From contig NZ_JAJFET010000003.1 of the NCBI RefSeq assembly GCF_020707215.1, forward strand, positions 186,001-250,000: a stretch of DNA of 64,000 nucleotides, given 5' to 3'. Numbering within the stretch: position 1 is the stretch's first letter; each line of letters begins with the position of its first letter. The notes beneath the pieces are model-generated. The model did not search any database. It saw only the letters and a program-made list of their open reading frames with translations, and had not been told where the DNA came from. Position numbers and translations under genes: made by a program. The DNA comes from Sphingomonas sp. PL-96 (lineage in GTDB: Bacteria > Pseudomonadota > Alphaproteobacteria > Sphingomonadales > Sphingomonadaceae). Shown piece by piece: positions 45,832 through 55,400 of this stretch.

Positions 45832-46734
45832 ATGGATACCAGAAACCTCGATCTCGGCCTGCTCGTCACGCTCGACGCCCTACTGGCGGAAGGAAACGTT
45901 ACCCGCGCCGCCCGGCGCTTGAACCTGAGCCAACCCGCCTTGTCGGCCCGGTTGGCGCGGCTTCGCGATGAACTCGGCGATCCCCTCCTCATTCCCGCAC
46001 GGCGTGGGATGGTCCTGACCCAGCGCGCAGTCGAGCTTCGGCAACCGTTGCATGACGCGCTGGAGGGTCTCCGCAGAGTTGTGGCAGATGGAATGCCGTC
46101 CGACCCGGCGACCATGGAGGCCACCCTGGTGATCGCCGCGACCGACTATATGCAGTATGCGCTGCTCACCCGCTTCTCGGCCGCGCTCAGGACCGAGGCA
46201 CCCAAGGTCCGCATCGCCTGGCGCGCCCTGGACGTGCTGGCGCTCGCCACGCAGTTGGAGCGCGGCGAAATCGACTTGGCCTTGGCATCTCCAGACCATG
46301 CACCTGCGGCCATGCGCCAGCGCCAGCTCTTTCGTGAGGAGTATGTGGTGATCGCCCGGCAGGGACACCCGGCCGTGCAAGGCCGTCTCAGCCTGGATGT
46401 GTTCTGCGCTTTGGAGCACGTTGTCGTGTCTCCCAAGGGCGGCGGGTTCTCAGGGCCGGCCGATGCAGCACTTGAGGCCGTCGGCCGCCGCCGCACGGTA
46501 GCCCTGTCCACGTCGGGCTTTCTGATCGTGCCAGAGGTCGTGTCGCGGTCCGATATGATCGCTTTGATCCCACGGCGGATCGCCGATGGCTGGTCGGATC
46601 AGGTGCAGGTGTTGGAACCGCCGCTCACCATTCCTGGCTTTACTATTGCGAGTGTCTGGCACGACCGGACAACAAACCATCCGGCACAACGCTGGCTGCG
46701 TGAACGGCTGTCGACGTTGGCCGCCGAAGGGTGA
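45832..46734 (+). CDS. LysR family transcriptional regulator
   Basis: 300 residues. The winged helix-turn-helix is at 5-60: LVTLDALLAEGNVTRAARRLNLSQPALSARLARLR in consecutive blocks, then LLIPARRGMVLT. The effector-binding domain starts near 95 (ATLVIAATDYMQY) with ALVVSPKGGG-like and IVPEVVSRSDMIALIPRRIA segments typical of NodD/NahR-like LysR proteins. It probably controls the divergent epoxide hydrolase gene. From codon 35 to about 95 bp past the stop it is duplicated, in decayed form, at 57995-58893. Confidence 0.94.
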   Translation: MDTRNLDLGLLVTLDALLAEGNVTRAARRLNLSQPALSARLARLRDELGDPLLIPARRGMVLTQRAVELRQPLHDALEGLRRVVADGMPSDPATMEATLVIAATDYMQYALLTRFSAALRTEAPKVRIAWRALDVLALATQLERGEIDLALASPDHAPAAMRQRQLFREEYVVIARQGHPAVQGRLSLDVFCALEHVVVSPKGGGFSGPADAALEAVGRRRTVALSTSGFLIVPEVVSRSDMIALIPRRIADGWSDQVQVLEPPLTIPGFTIASVWHDRTTNHPAQRWLRERLSTLAAEG

Positions 46735-46829
46735 ACTGAAGGCTGCACACGACGTTTCCAGAAACCCCATCCCTTGCGAGACAACCCGGCAGGCGACCCG
46801 CTTTCTTCAACAGCCGCCGGACGTTTTTT
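45931..46829 (+). repeat. Intact copy of a ~0.9-kb duplicated segment
   Basis: This segment (LysR gene from codon 35 plus about 95 bp downstream) matches 57995-58893 with few mismatches. It ends at a T6 and near a G12 run (46839-46850). Confidence 0.9.
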
Positions 46830-46886
46830 AACAGACGCGGGGGGGGGGGGCGAGAGGTGGCTGACGGTTGTTCAAGGCTCGAACGA

Positions 46887-47783
46887 TCAGGCAAGCCGAG
46901 CCCGTAAGTCGTCCAACAGCCAGCTTCCTGCTCGTCCAAGGACACGGTTGCGCATAGAAGCAGCGTAGATCGTCAGCGGTCCGGCGGCCCCGGCTGGGTC
47001 GTCATCGATCGCCAAGGCAACCAGGCGACCGTCGGCGAGGTACGGCGCGACAAGATGTTCGGGCATTCGGCACCATCCCAGGCCCGCCAACAGAAAATCG
47101 AGGCGCCGTGCCAGGTCCACGAAGCGCCAAGTCCTGGTGCCGATAACGCCATAGTTCGGCCCCTCCGGCGCAGCCGGGTCCGAGAGGACGAGCTGGACAT
47201 GCTCCTCTAAGTCCGTGGCAGTCACCGGCCGACCCAGCGTGACCAATGGATGGGCTGGCGACGCGACCGGGACAAGGTCAATCCCGAGCAGCGGCAACGC
47301 CGCCACATCGTCAGGCACGCTAGGTAGCAGGGTGCAGAGCGCAAGCACCGCATTGCCGCGCCGCAACCGTCGCTCGGCGCCGCCCAACCCTTCGGTGGAG
47401 AAGCTGACCGGCAGGAAAGGGAACGCGGCGCGCAATGCGTGCAGGCTGTCGATGAACGCGGCGGTCGGCACCAGCGGATCGATCGCGATGGCCAGTTCGG
47501 GCTCGATCCCCTCGCGCGTGCCCGCAGCCACTGCCTCGAACCGGGCGGCGCTGGCGAGGACGGTACGCGCTTGTCCCACCAGCACCCGGCCCACGTCTGT
47601 CAGCACCGGCCGAAATCCCGATCGGTCGAACAACGTCACACCCTGAACATCCTCCAGGGTCGCGACTGCCTGGCTAATCGCGGACTGCGCCCGACCAAGC
47701 CTGCGTCCCGCAGCCGAGAAGCTGCCGGTGTCGGCAATCGTGGTGAGAACACGGAGCTGGTCCAAGGTAAGGCTGCCGATCAT
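46887..47783 (-). CDS. LysR family transcriptional regulator
   Basis: 298 residues. The N-terminal HTH is LDQLRVLTTIADTGSFSAAGRRLGRAQSAISQAVATLE in blocks (5-45), followed by FDRSGFRPVLTDVGRVL. The effector domain has LAIAIDPLVPTAAFIDSL and the C-terminal GLGWCRMPEHLVAPYLADG. The start, ATG at 47783, lies 14 bp from a 26-bp inverted repeat shared with the divergent dioxygenase gene. It probably senses an aromatic or quinone compound and regulates the dioxygenase-azoreductase pair; that is inference from position. Confidence 0.93.
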   Translation of the reverse strand: MIGSLTLDQLRVLTTIADTGSFSAAGRRLGRAQSAISQAVATLEDVQGVTLFDRSGFRPVLTDVGRVLVGQARTVLASAARFEAVAAGTREGIEPELAIAIDPLVPTAAFIDSLHALRAAFPFLPVSFSTEGLGGAERRLRRGNAVLALCTLLPSVPDDVAALPLLGIDLVPVASPAHPLVTLGRPVTATDLEEHVQLVLSDPAAPEGPNYGVIGTRTWRFVDLARRLDFLLAGLGWCRMPEHLVAPYLADGRLVALAIDDDPAGAAGPLTIYAASMRNRVLGRAGSWLLDDLRARLA

Positions 47784-47796
47784 CCATCATCCCAAC

Positions 47797-47822
47797 CGAT
47801 AAGGATCATCACATCTTTATCG
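47797..47822. promoter_or_regulatory. LysR operator candidate (26-bp inverted repeat)
   Basis: CGATAAGGAT - CATCAC - ATCTTTATCG: 10-bp arms with one mismatch, in the 76-bp gap between the divergent regulator (start 47783) and dioxygenase genes. The length and AT-rich arms suit a LysR activation/repression site. Confidence 0.65.
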
Positions 47823-47859
47823 CTCCCTTCGGCCTCGTCCAGCAGCCATATTGCCACTC

Positions 47860-48651
47860 ATGCTCCTGACCTTCTTCATTAATCACGGCGGCGGCCCCTG
47901 CTTCTTCCTGGAGCCGGCGCCGATGCGCGAGACTTGGCACGGGCTGGAGACCTACCTGGACGGCTTCATGGCGACGTTGCCGGAGCAGCCTCGCGCGATC
48001 CTTGCCATCTCCGGGCACTGGGAAGAGGACATGCCGACTGTCAACGCCGGCGCGCGCCCGCCGCTGCTGTTCGACTATGGCGGGTTTCCCGACCATACCT
48101 ATCGACTGACCTGGCCGGCACCCGGTGCGCCAGAACTGGCAACGCGCGTGCGCGGCCTGTTGTCAGATTGCGGCATCGCCAGCGGCACCGAAGGGGCGCG
48201 GGGCTGGGATCACGGCATCTTCGTGCCGCTCAAGGTCATGCTGCCCGGCGCTGAAATCCCACTGGTGCAACTCTCGATGCAGCGCGGGCTCGATCCGGCC
48301 GCCCATCTGGCGGTCGGGCGGGCTTTGAGGCCGCTGCGCGACGAGGGCGTGCTGATCCTCGGCAGCGGCCAGACCTACCACAACATGCGCGGCTTTTTTG
48401 GCGGCGGAGCGGTGGACGAGAAAGTGGAAGCGTTCGACGCCTGGCTGCGTGCCGCCATGATCGATGGCGCGACCCGCGACGAGGCCCTGATCCGCTGGGA
48501 AGAGGCGCCTTATGCCCGCGTCGCGCAGCCCCATGAAGACCATCTGCTGCCGCTGATGGTCGCGGCAGGCGCCGCGTCGGGCGAGCCCGGCGCCGTCCAC
48601 TTCCACGGGCACGCGCTCGGCAAGCCAATCTCCGGCTTCCGCTTCGGCTGA
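47860..48651 (+). CDS. LigB-family extradiol dioxygenase (4,5-DOPA dioxygenase-like)
   Basis: 263 residues from the ATG at 47860 (a TTG at 47851 is in frame). Conserved: [59 protein letters not shown] and [14 protein letters not shown]. The His residues at HGGGP, GHW and HNM are the usual metal ligands or catalytic residues. It is a paralogue of the protein at 11722. Adjacent to azoR, 23 bp downstream, and opposite its likely LysR regulator. Ring cleavage of a catechol or DOPA-like substrate is likely. Confidence 0.9.
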   Translation: MLLTFFINHGGGPCFFLEPAPMRETWHGLETYLDGFMATLPEQPRAILAISGHWEEDMPTVNAGARPPLLFDYGGFPDHTYRLTWPAPGAPELATRVRGLLSDCGIASGTEGARGWDHGIFVPLKVMLPGAEIPLVQLSMQRGLDPAAHLAVGRALRPLRDEGVLILGSGQTYHNMRGFFGGGAVDEKVEAFDAWLRAAMIDGATRDEALIRWEEAPYARVAQPHEDHLLPLMVAAGAASGEPGAVHFHGHALGKPISGFRFG

Positions 48652-48674
48652 CCCATTTTCAAGGAGCAACACCC

Positions 48675-49289
48675 ATGACCAAGCTACTCGTCGTAGAAAC
48701 CAGCCCGCGCGGAGAACACTCGATTTCGCGCAACATGACGCGGCGCTTCGTGGCCGAATGGCAGACAGCCCATCCAGATGGCCAAATCATCGAGCGCGAC
48801 CTGCTGGAAACCGACCTTCAGTTCATCGGCGCGCCCTGGCTCCAGGCCTATTTCACGCCGCCGGAAGCGCACTCGCCCGAGATGAAGGCGGAGCTGCGCC
48901 TGTCAGACGAACTCGTCGCCGAGCTGCTCGCCTGCGACCACCTCGTGATCGCCACGCCGGTCTACAACTACAACGTGCCAGCGGCGCTCAAAGCCTGGAT
49001 CGACAGCATCGTGCGTAAGGGACTCACGCTCGGCTTCGACGGCAAGGGCCTGGTCACCGGCAAGACCGCTACGGTGCTGATTGCGAGCGGGGGCGTCTAC
49101 ACCGAAGGATCGCCGATCCGCGACCGCGACATCGCCACGCAGTACCTGCGCATGGTCCTGGGCGTGATCGGCATCACCGATGTGACCGTGGTGGCTGGCG
49201 GCGGTGCCAAGGCCGTCGATATGCGCGAGACCACCATGGAGGGCTTCATCGAAACCCTTCAGCCCGCGATTGAAGCTGCGGCTGCCTGA
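48675..49289 (+). CDS. azoR: FMN-dependent NADH:azoreductase / quinone reductase
   Basis: 204 residues, full length, AAGGAGC site before the ATG. The flavodoxin-like fold begins [16 protein letters not shown], where the phosphate loop binds [27 protein letters not shown] and [24 protein letters not shown] are typical AzoR segments, with [14 protein letters not shown] near the end. AzoR reduces azo bonds and quinones by two-electron transfer from NADH. In this operon it probably handles quinones produced near the ring-cleaving enzyme. Confidence 0.93.
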   Translation: MTKLLVVETSPRGEHSISRNMTRRFVAEWQTAHPDGQIIERDLLETDLQFIGAPWLQAYFTPPEAHSPEMKAELRLSDELVAELLACDHLVIATPVYNYNVPAALKAWIDSIVRKGLTLGFDGKGLVTGKTATVLIASGGVYTEGSPIRDRDIATQYLRMVLGVIGITDVTVVAGGGAKAVDMRETTMEGFIETLQPAIEAAAA

Positions 49290-49296
49290 GACAACG

Positions 49297-49326
49297 CATG
49301 GGCTGCGTGTCTCCACGCGGCCCATG
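49297..49326 (+). terminator. Hairpin after azoR
   Basis: CATGGGCTGCGTG - TCTC - CACGCGGCCCATG, a 13-bp stem with one wobble pair, seven bases after the stop codon. No T-tract. Confidence 0.6.
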
Positions 49327-49795
49327 AGGTGCCGATTGCAGCATAAGACAGGGTCGTCCGCGCCGCCTGGGTAGGCGGTCAGAAGCCATGCCGATCTTCG
49401 GGACACGGGAGTAGGTGCGAGCTACTGCTCACCAAACGGTCATTTCTTTGGACAGAGGCGGCCGTTTACGGACGCCCTCTATAAGCACGCTTTTGCAGGA
49501 GCTTAGCGCGAGCGGGCGTTCAACAAACGACGTTTTATGAACAGATGGCCGCTTCCGGGGAGCGCAGCGCCCCAGCGGGTGGCCGCGAGTGGTCGGTTTC
49601 CGCCTGTCGATGACGTAGTCAAACCTGCTGCACCCTGAGCTAGTCGTCAACCTGCTTCGCCGGCTCAATGGGAGAGCCGAGGTCAACGGGATAGTTCGCG
49701 AACACAGCACCGCCCCGTCGTGAGCAGATCAAGGCTAGCTCTAGAGAAACGCGGTCGCTCAGCGACACCAAGCACGGAGCGACCGCAAAGGCACC
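49327..49795. other. Gene-free stretch between azoR and the SDR gene
   Basis: About 470 bp with no gene that I can support. A minus-strand open frame (49429-49710) is rich in Arg, Ser and Pro with no start signal and looks random. A short direct phrase (GGCCGTTTACGG, GGCCGCTTCCGG) of the kind common in sphingomonad spacers occurs twice. Confidence 0.5.
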
Positions 49796-50587
49796 TCAGG
49801 AAAACTGAATGCCGCCGTCGATGAGTACAGTCTGACCCGTCATATAGTCGCTGTCAGGCGAGGCTAGGTAGGATACGAGTTTGGCGACGTCATCGGGTTC
49901 GGAGACCCGGCCCATGAGGATCGACTCCGAGTACTTTTTGAGCGCCTCCCCGCGGGGAATGCCCTCCTCCGCGGACAGCTTCTCATCGATCAGGTCCCAC
50001 ATCGCGGTGCCCACGATCCCCGGTCCGTATGCGTTGACGGTGATGCCGTGTTTCGCCCACTCCATTGCCGCAGCCTGGGTCAGCCCGCGGACCGCCCATT
50101 TGGACGCCGAATAGTGCGCCAGCAGTGCAAAGGGGCGGAACGCCACGATCGAGGCGGCACCGATGATCTTGCCGCCGTTGCCCTGCTTGATCATCTGCTC
50201 TGCCGCGGCCTTGTAGCAGAGGAAGGTGCCGCGCACGTTCACGTTCATGACCTGATCCCATTCCTCGGGATCCATCTCCAGCAAAGAGGTGACACGCGCG
50301 ATCCCCGCGTTGGCCACCATCACGTTGAGCTGCCCCAAATCAGCGGCAACCTTGTCGACCATCGCCTTGACCTGCTCGGGCTGGGATACGTCGGCGACCG
50401 CGGTGGTCACCGTTGCTCCCGAACCTCGGAGTTCATCGGCGGTCGCTTCCAGTTGGTCGCGGTTCGCCTCGACATCGTTGAGCGCCAGCTGATGACCGTC
50501 CCGACCGAGCCGTGCCGCGATCGCCTTGCCAATGCCGCGCGCCGATCCAGTGACAAGGGCGACGGATCCTGAGACTGGTGCAGTCAT
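49796..50587 (-). CDS. Acetoin/diacetyl reductase-like SDR (meso-2,3-butanediol dehydrogenase type)
   Basis: 263 residues. NAD-binding TGSARGIGKAIA, NAGIARV, the catalytic Ser (GAASIVA) and Tyr-x3-Lys (YSASKWAV) are all in place. The segment AYGPGIVGTAMWDLIDE, with SESILMGRVSEP after it, is the pattern of acetoin reductases/2,3-butanediol dehydrogenases (BudC). The AGGAGA site precedes the ATG at 50587. Divergent from the LysR gene at 50665. Other SDR substrates, such as alpha-hydroxyketones or quinones, are possible. Confidence 0.88.
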   Translation of the reverse strand: MTAPVSGSVALVTGSARGIGKAIAARLGRDGHQLALNDVEANRDQLEATADELRGSGATVTTAVADVSQPEQVKAMVDKVAADLGQLNVMVANAGIARVTSLLEMDPEEWDQVMNVNVRGTFLCYKAAAEQMIKQGNGGKIIGAASIVAFRPFALLAHYSASKWAVRGLTQAAAMEWAKHGITVNAYGPGIVGTAMWDLIDEKLSAEEGIPRGEALKKYSESILMGRVSEPDDVAKLVSYLASPDSDYMTGQTVLIDGGIQFS

Positions 50588-50595
50588 ATCTTCTC

Positions 50596-50611
50596 CTGTG
50601 ATTAGTCACAG
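50596..50611. promoter_or_regulatory. LysR operator candidate between SDR and regulator
   Basis: CTGTGA - TTAG - TCACAG, perfect 6-bp arms, nine bases from the SDR start codon. GGGA-N9-TCCC at 50643-50659 lies close to the LysR start. Confidence 0.5.
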
Positions 50612-50664
50612 CCAGAGGTGGGCTGCCGGAGCAATGCTGCTAAGGGAACAGTAATATCCCAGTG

Positions 50665-51579
50665 ATGCCGAAGGGAGATCACTTGAAGCTGCACCATCTC
50701 TCGCACTTTATCGCGGTTGCCGCCCACGGCAGCCTCCATCGCGCTTCTGCTTCGATCGGCATCGCCCAGTCTGCCTTGAGCCGCAGCCTCAGCGAGCTCG
50801 AAGCGTCGCTCGGTACCGTGCTGCTGGAGCGTGGTCGCCGTGGAACCGTGCTGACTGCCGCTGGAGAGCGGTTTCTGGTTCGTGCACGGGTGATTCAAGA
50901 GGAGCTGCGTCGAAGCAGGGAGGAAGCGGGCCAGCACGACGGCGGACACGATGGTCATGTCACGGTCGCCATGTCGCCGACCGCGCAAATGTTGATCCTG
51001 CCGGCGGTGATGCGGCGGTTCCGGAGGAACTGGCCGCACGTTCAAGTAACCGTCCTGGATGGACTGGCGGAAGCCTTCGAGGCATCGCTGTTGGACGGCA
51101 CGGTCGACTTCTATGTAGGAATCTGCCCGCTACGCTCGCTGGATCGGTCCATCGCACAGAGCGATCTCACCGCTATCGGGCGTATTGTAGTCTCTAAGGC
51201 GAATAGCAAGTGGCAGGCAGCATCGTCACTGGCAGATCTCGCAAAGGCACCCTGGATCCGGATCCGGTCAGACGATCGGGCCGATGAGTTATCCGAAGCC
51301 TACCAGGCCACCGGTCTCCCGGTTCCAGGCTCCATATATAGTGCAACGTCGATGCTTACGGTATTACTGCTCCTCCAGTCGATCGATGCCGTTGCACTCG
51401 TGCCGAGTAGCTGGGCGGACGTTCAGCCCGCTGCAGGAGCGTTCGAGCAGGTCCCTGTCCAGGACACGCTCGGCTCACTCGACCTTTGCGTGATGCGGCG
51501 TTCAGCTATCCCGTTAACGCCAGCGGCACAGTCCATGCTCGACCTGGTGGTTACAATCAGCTCGCCCGCCGTTCCGTGA
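50665..51579 (+). CDS. LysR family transcriptional regulator
   Basis: 304 residues from the ATG at 50665 (a GTG at 50662 is directly upstream). The HTH: LHHLSHFIAVAAHGSLHRASASIGIAQSALSRSLSELE in blocks (8-45), then RRGTVLTAAGERFL. The effector domain begins near 95 (HVTVAMSPTAQ) and has LVPSSWADVQ late. Head-to-head with the acetoin-reductase-like SDR, which it probably regulates. The overall pattern repeats that of the two LysR-enzyme pairs to the left. Confidence 0.92.
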   Translation: MPKGDHLKLHHLSHFIAVAAHGSLHRASASIGIAQSALSRSLSELEASLGTVLLERGRRGTVLTAAGERFLVRARVIQEELRRSREEAGQHDGGHDGHVTVAMSPTAQMLILPAVMRRFRRNWPHVQVTVLDGLAEAFEASLLDGTVDFYVGICPLRSLDRSIAQSDLTAIGRIVVSKANSKWQAASSLADLAKAPWIRIRSDDRADELSEAYQATGLPVPGSIYSATSMLTVLLLLQSIDAVALVPSSWADVQPAAGAFEQVPVQDTLGSLDLCVMRRSAIPLTPAAQSMLDLVVTISSPAVP

Positions 51580-52094
51580 GCGAACCGCAGCTTACGAGAA
51601 CGATGGGGCGGCCGTTTGATGGCCGGGATTGGGTCGGAAGCCGGTCGGCAGACTCCGGCCGCGAGGACCCAGAACCGGACGCTCAGACCGCCCTTTTCGC
51701 TCCCCAACTCCGGCCATTCGTTCAGGTCGGCGCGCAGCGGCTTTCGATCGGCTAGATCGGTCGCGTGGATGTCTTTGATGGGTGAGGATAGCGTCCGGGC
51801 AGCTCTGAGGCGATCCGACGCAAGTAGACGTTCATCCAGCTAAGAGGCGGAAGCAGCTTACGGAGAAAACGCGAAAAAGTTCGGCTCTCGCTTTCGCCGG
51901 CGCGCTGCAATCTAGCGAAATACCTTGCACATCGCACTGGTTACAAGATTGGCCCGCGTCTCGAGCATTTTCCCGGTGCGGAGCGCCCAGAGAGCCAGCG
52001 GATTCCTTACGGCTCACAAAAATCTCGAAAGGTGTGACCGCGTCAAAGAAGCGCGGAGCGCTCTGATTAGAGTTCAATGCAGGTCGCCGCCGCA
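51580..52094. other. Gene-free stretch between LysR and response regulator
   Basis: About 515 bp. The left part holds the repeat at 51627. Open frames on both strands (51832-52158 minus, 51925-52446 plus) lack start signals and family features. I see no RNA gene or mobile element. Confidence 0.5.
51627..51730 (+). repeat. Dispersed intergenic repeat family 2, copy A
   Basis: Aligns without gaps over much of its length with 62353-62455: ATTGGGTCG, CGGCCGCGAGGACCCA, GACGCTC and the closing CATTCGTT correspond to AATGGGTCG, CGGCCGCAAGGACCCA, GACACTC and GCTCGTT. A fragment of the same phrase (GGCCGGAAATGGGTCGCG) is at 60258-60275. Confidence 0.5.
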
Positions 52095-52466
52095 TCAGCT
52101 GTGCATCGCCTTGCCGAGAGCCGCCGTGATCCGCCCGATGCTGATCGGCTTTTCGCATCTGGGAATGCCCGCAAACCGTTCGGGTATCGCGCGGGCGTCA
52201 TACCCGGTCGTGAAGACCAGCGGCACGCCGCGATTGATCAAGGCGTCGGCTAGCGGGAAGGCAGGCTCGCCGCCAAGGTTGATATCGAGGATCGCGCCAT
52301 CCGGCCGAGCTTCCTCGTCAAGCAGCGCCAGCGCCCTGCTAATGTTGGAGACCGGGCCCAGAACCACGGCGCCTTCGTCGGCCAGTTCGAGCGCGAGTTC
52401 GTCCGCAAGGAGATACTCGTCTTCCACGACAAGAATACGGCACTGATGAAGAGTGAAATCAGCCAT
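52095..52466 (-). CDS. Receiver-only response regulator
   Basis: 123 residues, just a REC domain: ILVVEDEYLLADELALEL with the acidic pair, phosphoacceptor Asp in GAILDINLGG (about residue 61), VFTTGYD with the conserved Thr, and CEKPIS with the Lys. No output domain. Its start overlaps the stop of the large kinase by 8 bp, so it is the last gene of the cluster and probably receives phosphate from that kinase's HWE domain, as in other alphaproteobacterial HWE pairs. Confidence 0.92.
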   Translation of the reverse strand: MADFTLHQCRILVVEDEYLLADELALELADEGAVVLGPVSNISRALALLDEEARPDGAILDINLGGEPAFPLADALINRGVPLVFTTGYDARAIPERFAGIPRCEKPISIGRITAALGKAMHS

Positions 52467-55400
52467 CAAACTTCTCATCAGACAAATTGCTGGCCGAAAC
52501 GGGCATAGCGATTGTGCAGTGAACCCCATCCTTTTCCAGCACATAGGTTGTTCTGGCCGCAAATTGATAGGGCAGCGCCCGCTCAATGAGTTCGCGTCCC
52601 TGGCCGCTGCCCTGGGGAGCGGCGTCAGGTGGCGGCATTGCCACTCCGGTTTCGCGCCAGTCGATGTGAAGCCATGGCTGCGCACCGTCCTCCTCGCCAG
52701 ACATACGCCAGCGGATGGCAAGCTGCGCCTCGGATTGACCGAGCGCGCCATATTTCACTGCATTGGTTGCGAGTTCATGCAGCGCCATTGCGAGCGTTTG
52801 CACCGTGGTGGATCGCAGTCGGATCCCGTCGGGCCCATCGATCAGGATGCGGCTCTCCTCCGTCTCCGCGCCATGGGCAGCGAGTTCGGTGCGGATCAGC
52901 TCGTCAAAGGTGACCCGGTCATGGTCGTTGAGCCGCGACAATAGCCCCTGGACGCGCGCCAACGCATCGAGCCGGTCGCGAAACCGTTCCCGAAAATCCT
53001 CCATCGTGTCGCTGGCGCGCGCGGTCTTCTGCGCCATCTGGCGGACGACCCCGATCAGGTTGCGGGTACGGTGTTGTAGCTCGGCGACGAGCACCCCTTG
53101 ATGTTCTTGAAGCTCGCGCAGATCATCGATGTCGGTCGATGTTCCAATCCATTCGACGATATCGCCCTGTTCATCGCGCAACGGCGTCGCCCGCATCTGG
53201 AACCATCGATAGGCACCGTCACCCGAACGACGGATCCTGAACTCGACTTCGAACCCGCCTTGCTCTGCCGCCCGGCTCCAAGCTTCACGCGCGATCGGCC
53301 GATCGTCGGGGTGGACAGGCTCCAACCAGCCCCAACCCTCGCTGTGGGACTCGTTCTGCCCGGTATATTCGCGCCATTGCCGGCTGGCCCAAGTCCAGTG
53401 CCCGGAATCGACTGCCCTCCAGACGAGCTGCGTTAGCCCCTCTACCAGCGAATGAAGCCGTTGCTCGCTGTCGCGTAGCGCCTCCTCGGCTTCGCGACGG
53501 CCCGTGATGTTGCTGGCGGCGCCGAACCATTCGAGAATCTCGCCATCGGCGCCCGTGATCGGGACCGCACGCGATATTGCCCATCCGATCGTGCCGTCGA
53601 CCCGGCAAACCTGGTGCTCGAGCTCGAACACGTCCTGCGCGGCGATGGCTTGATCGATCGCGGCCTGGAACCGCGGCCGCTCGTCCTTGGGGATGTGCTG
53701 GGCCATCCAAGCCTGGCTCTCATGCGTGTCGGCCAGGAAGCCTTTCCCGGCCATATCGATCATCTCGGACCAGTCGGCATTCATTCGGAAGATGAGCTGG
53801 GAACTGGCCGAGAGCAGCGCCTGGAGCCGTGCTTCGCTCGCCCGCAGTGCGGTTTCCGCCTGGTGGACCGCGGTGAGGTCGGTGAAGGTCAGGACCGCGC
53901 CGCTTATGTAATTGTCGACGCTGCGATACGGCAGCACCTTCGCCGCGAACTGCCGCTTGGTCTCCGGATCGAGGACGGCGCGCTCGATCGGCACGAGCTT
54001 TTTGAGGACGCGACGCACATCCTCCTGAAGCTCCGGATAGTCGACGCGCGACACGACATGGCCGAGCGGTCTGCCAACGTCGGTCTCGAGCAAATGGAAG
54101 ATCTCGGTGGCGAAGGGGGTGAAGCTGCGGACGCGCAGATCGTTGTCGAGGAAGAGGGTGGCAATCTGCGTCGCCTCGAGAAGGTTCTTGAGGTCGGAGT
54201 TGCTGCGTCCGAGCTCGGCGACGCGGTGGCCGAGCTCGCCATTGACAGTCTGGAGCTCCTCGTTGACCGATTGCAGCTCCTCCTTGGACGTCTCCATCTC
54301 CTCGTTGGCGGACTGGAGCTCCTCGTTGATTGATTGATACTCCTCGTTGGAGGATTTCAGCTCCTCGTTGGTCGACTCCAACTCCTCGATCGTCGCCTGA
54401 AGCCGATCCCGCGTCAGTCGCAGCTCGGCCTCGAGCCGCTCGACGAGTTCGCCATTCTCCAGGCGATCACCGGCGCCTGCGCCATCAAGGACGGGTCCCA
54501 AATCCTGGAACAACACGACGAGCGAGGTCACGTCTCCGGTACCGACCGGCTCGACAACAAGACTGACGCCGACGGAACGGTCGTCTTGGCGCAACACCAG
54601 GCGCGGCAGCTCGACTCGCCGCGCTTCCGAAATCGCGCGGTGCATCGCGCTTCGCAGATCGACGCGCAGATCGCGATGGACCAGGTTGATCAGGTTGAGG
54701 CTGGCCATGCCTGCCACCGGCTCAAGGAAGCGGCCGGTACGCCCGGAGAAATGGAGCACGTCGCCCTGAGCGTCGACGATGACATAGGCGGGGGCGTAGC
54801 GCTCAGCGATCGCCTCTGCCTGACGGCTGACCGCGCCGGAGAGCCGTGCCGGCGCCGCTACAGCTGGATAGGACGATTGCAGCGGTTCGGCACCGCGCGC
54901 ACGCGCGCTTAGCGGGAAATCAGGAACGACCCGCGTGGCCGTTTCCAGCCGCCGGAACACGCGGTTCTTGCGATCCACCGGCGCGAACAGCTTCTGGTGG
55001 CGGGTGACGTTCTCGGAATTGCCCAGGAACAGCACGCCGCCCGGCTGGAGCGAGAAGTGGAAGATCGGGATCACCCGGTTCTGCAACTCGGTGCTCAGAT
55101 AGATGAGCAGATTCCGGCAGGAGAGGATGTCGATGCGCGAGAAGGGCGCATCCTTGATGAGGTTGTGCGGCGAGAAGATGCACATCTCACGCAGTTCCTT
55201 CGACACGCAATAGGTGTCGCCCTCGCGAACGAACCACCGCTCCAGCCGATCGGGCCGGACATGGTCTTCGATCGAGGTCGCATAGCGGCCCGCCCGCGCC
55301 AAACCGAGCGCGCGAGCGTCGAGGTCGGTGGCGAAGATCTGCACCTGCGGCGGGTGATCGAGCGTGGCGAGGTGCTCGCGCAGCAGGATCGCGATCGAAT

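Noticed and set aside
49429..49710. 93-codon minus-strand frame in the azoR-SDR spacer
   Set aside because: No ribosome-binding site, Arg/Ser/Pro-rich composition, spacer-type repeats inside; taken as chance.
51832..52158. 108-codon minus-strand frame before the response regulator
   Set aside because: Partly overlaps the receiver gene in another frame and lacks motif and start signal.
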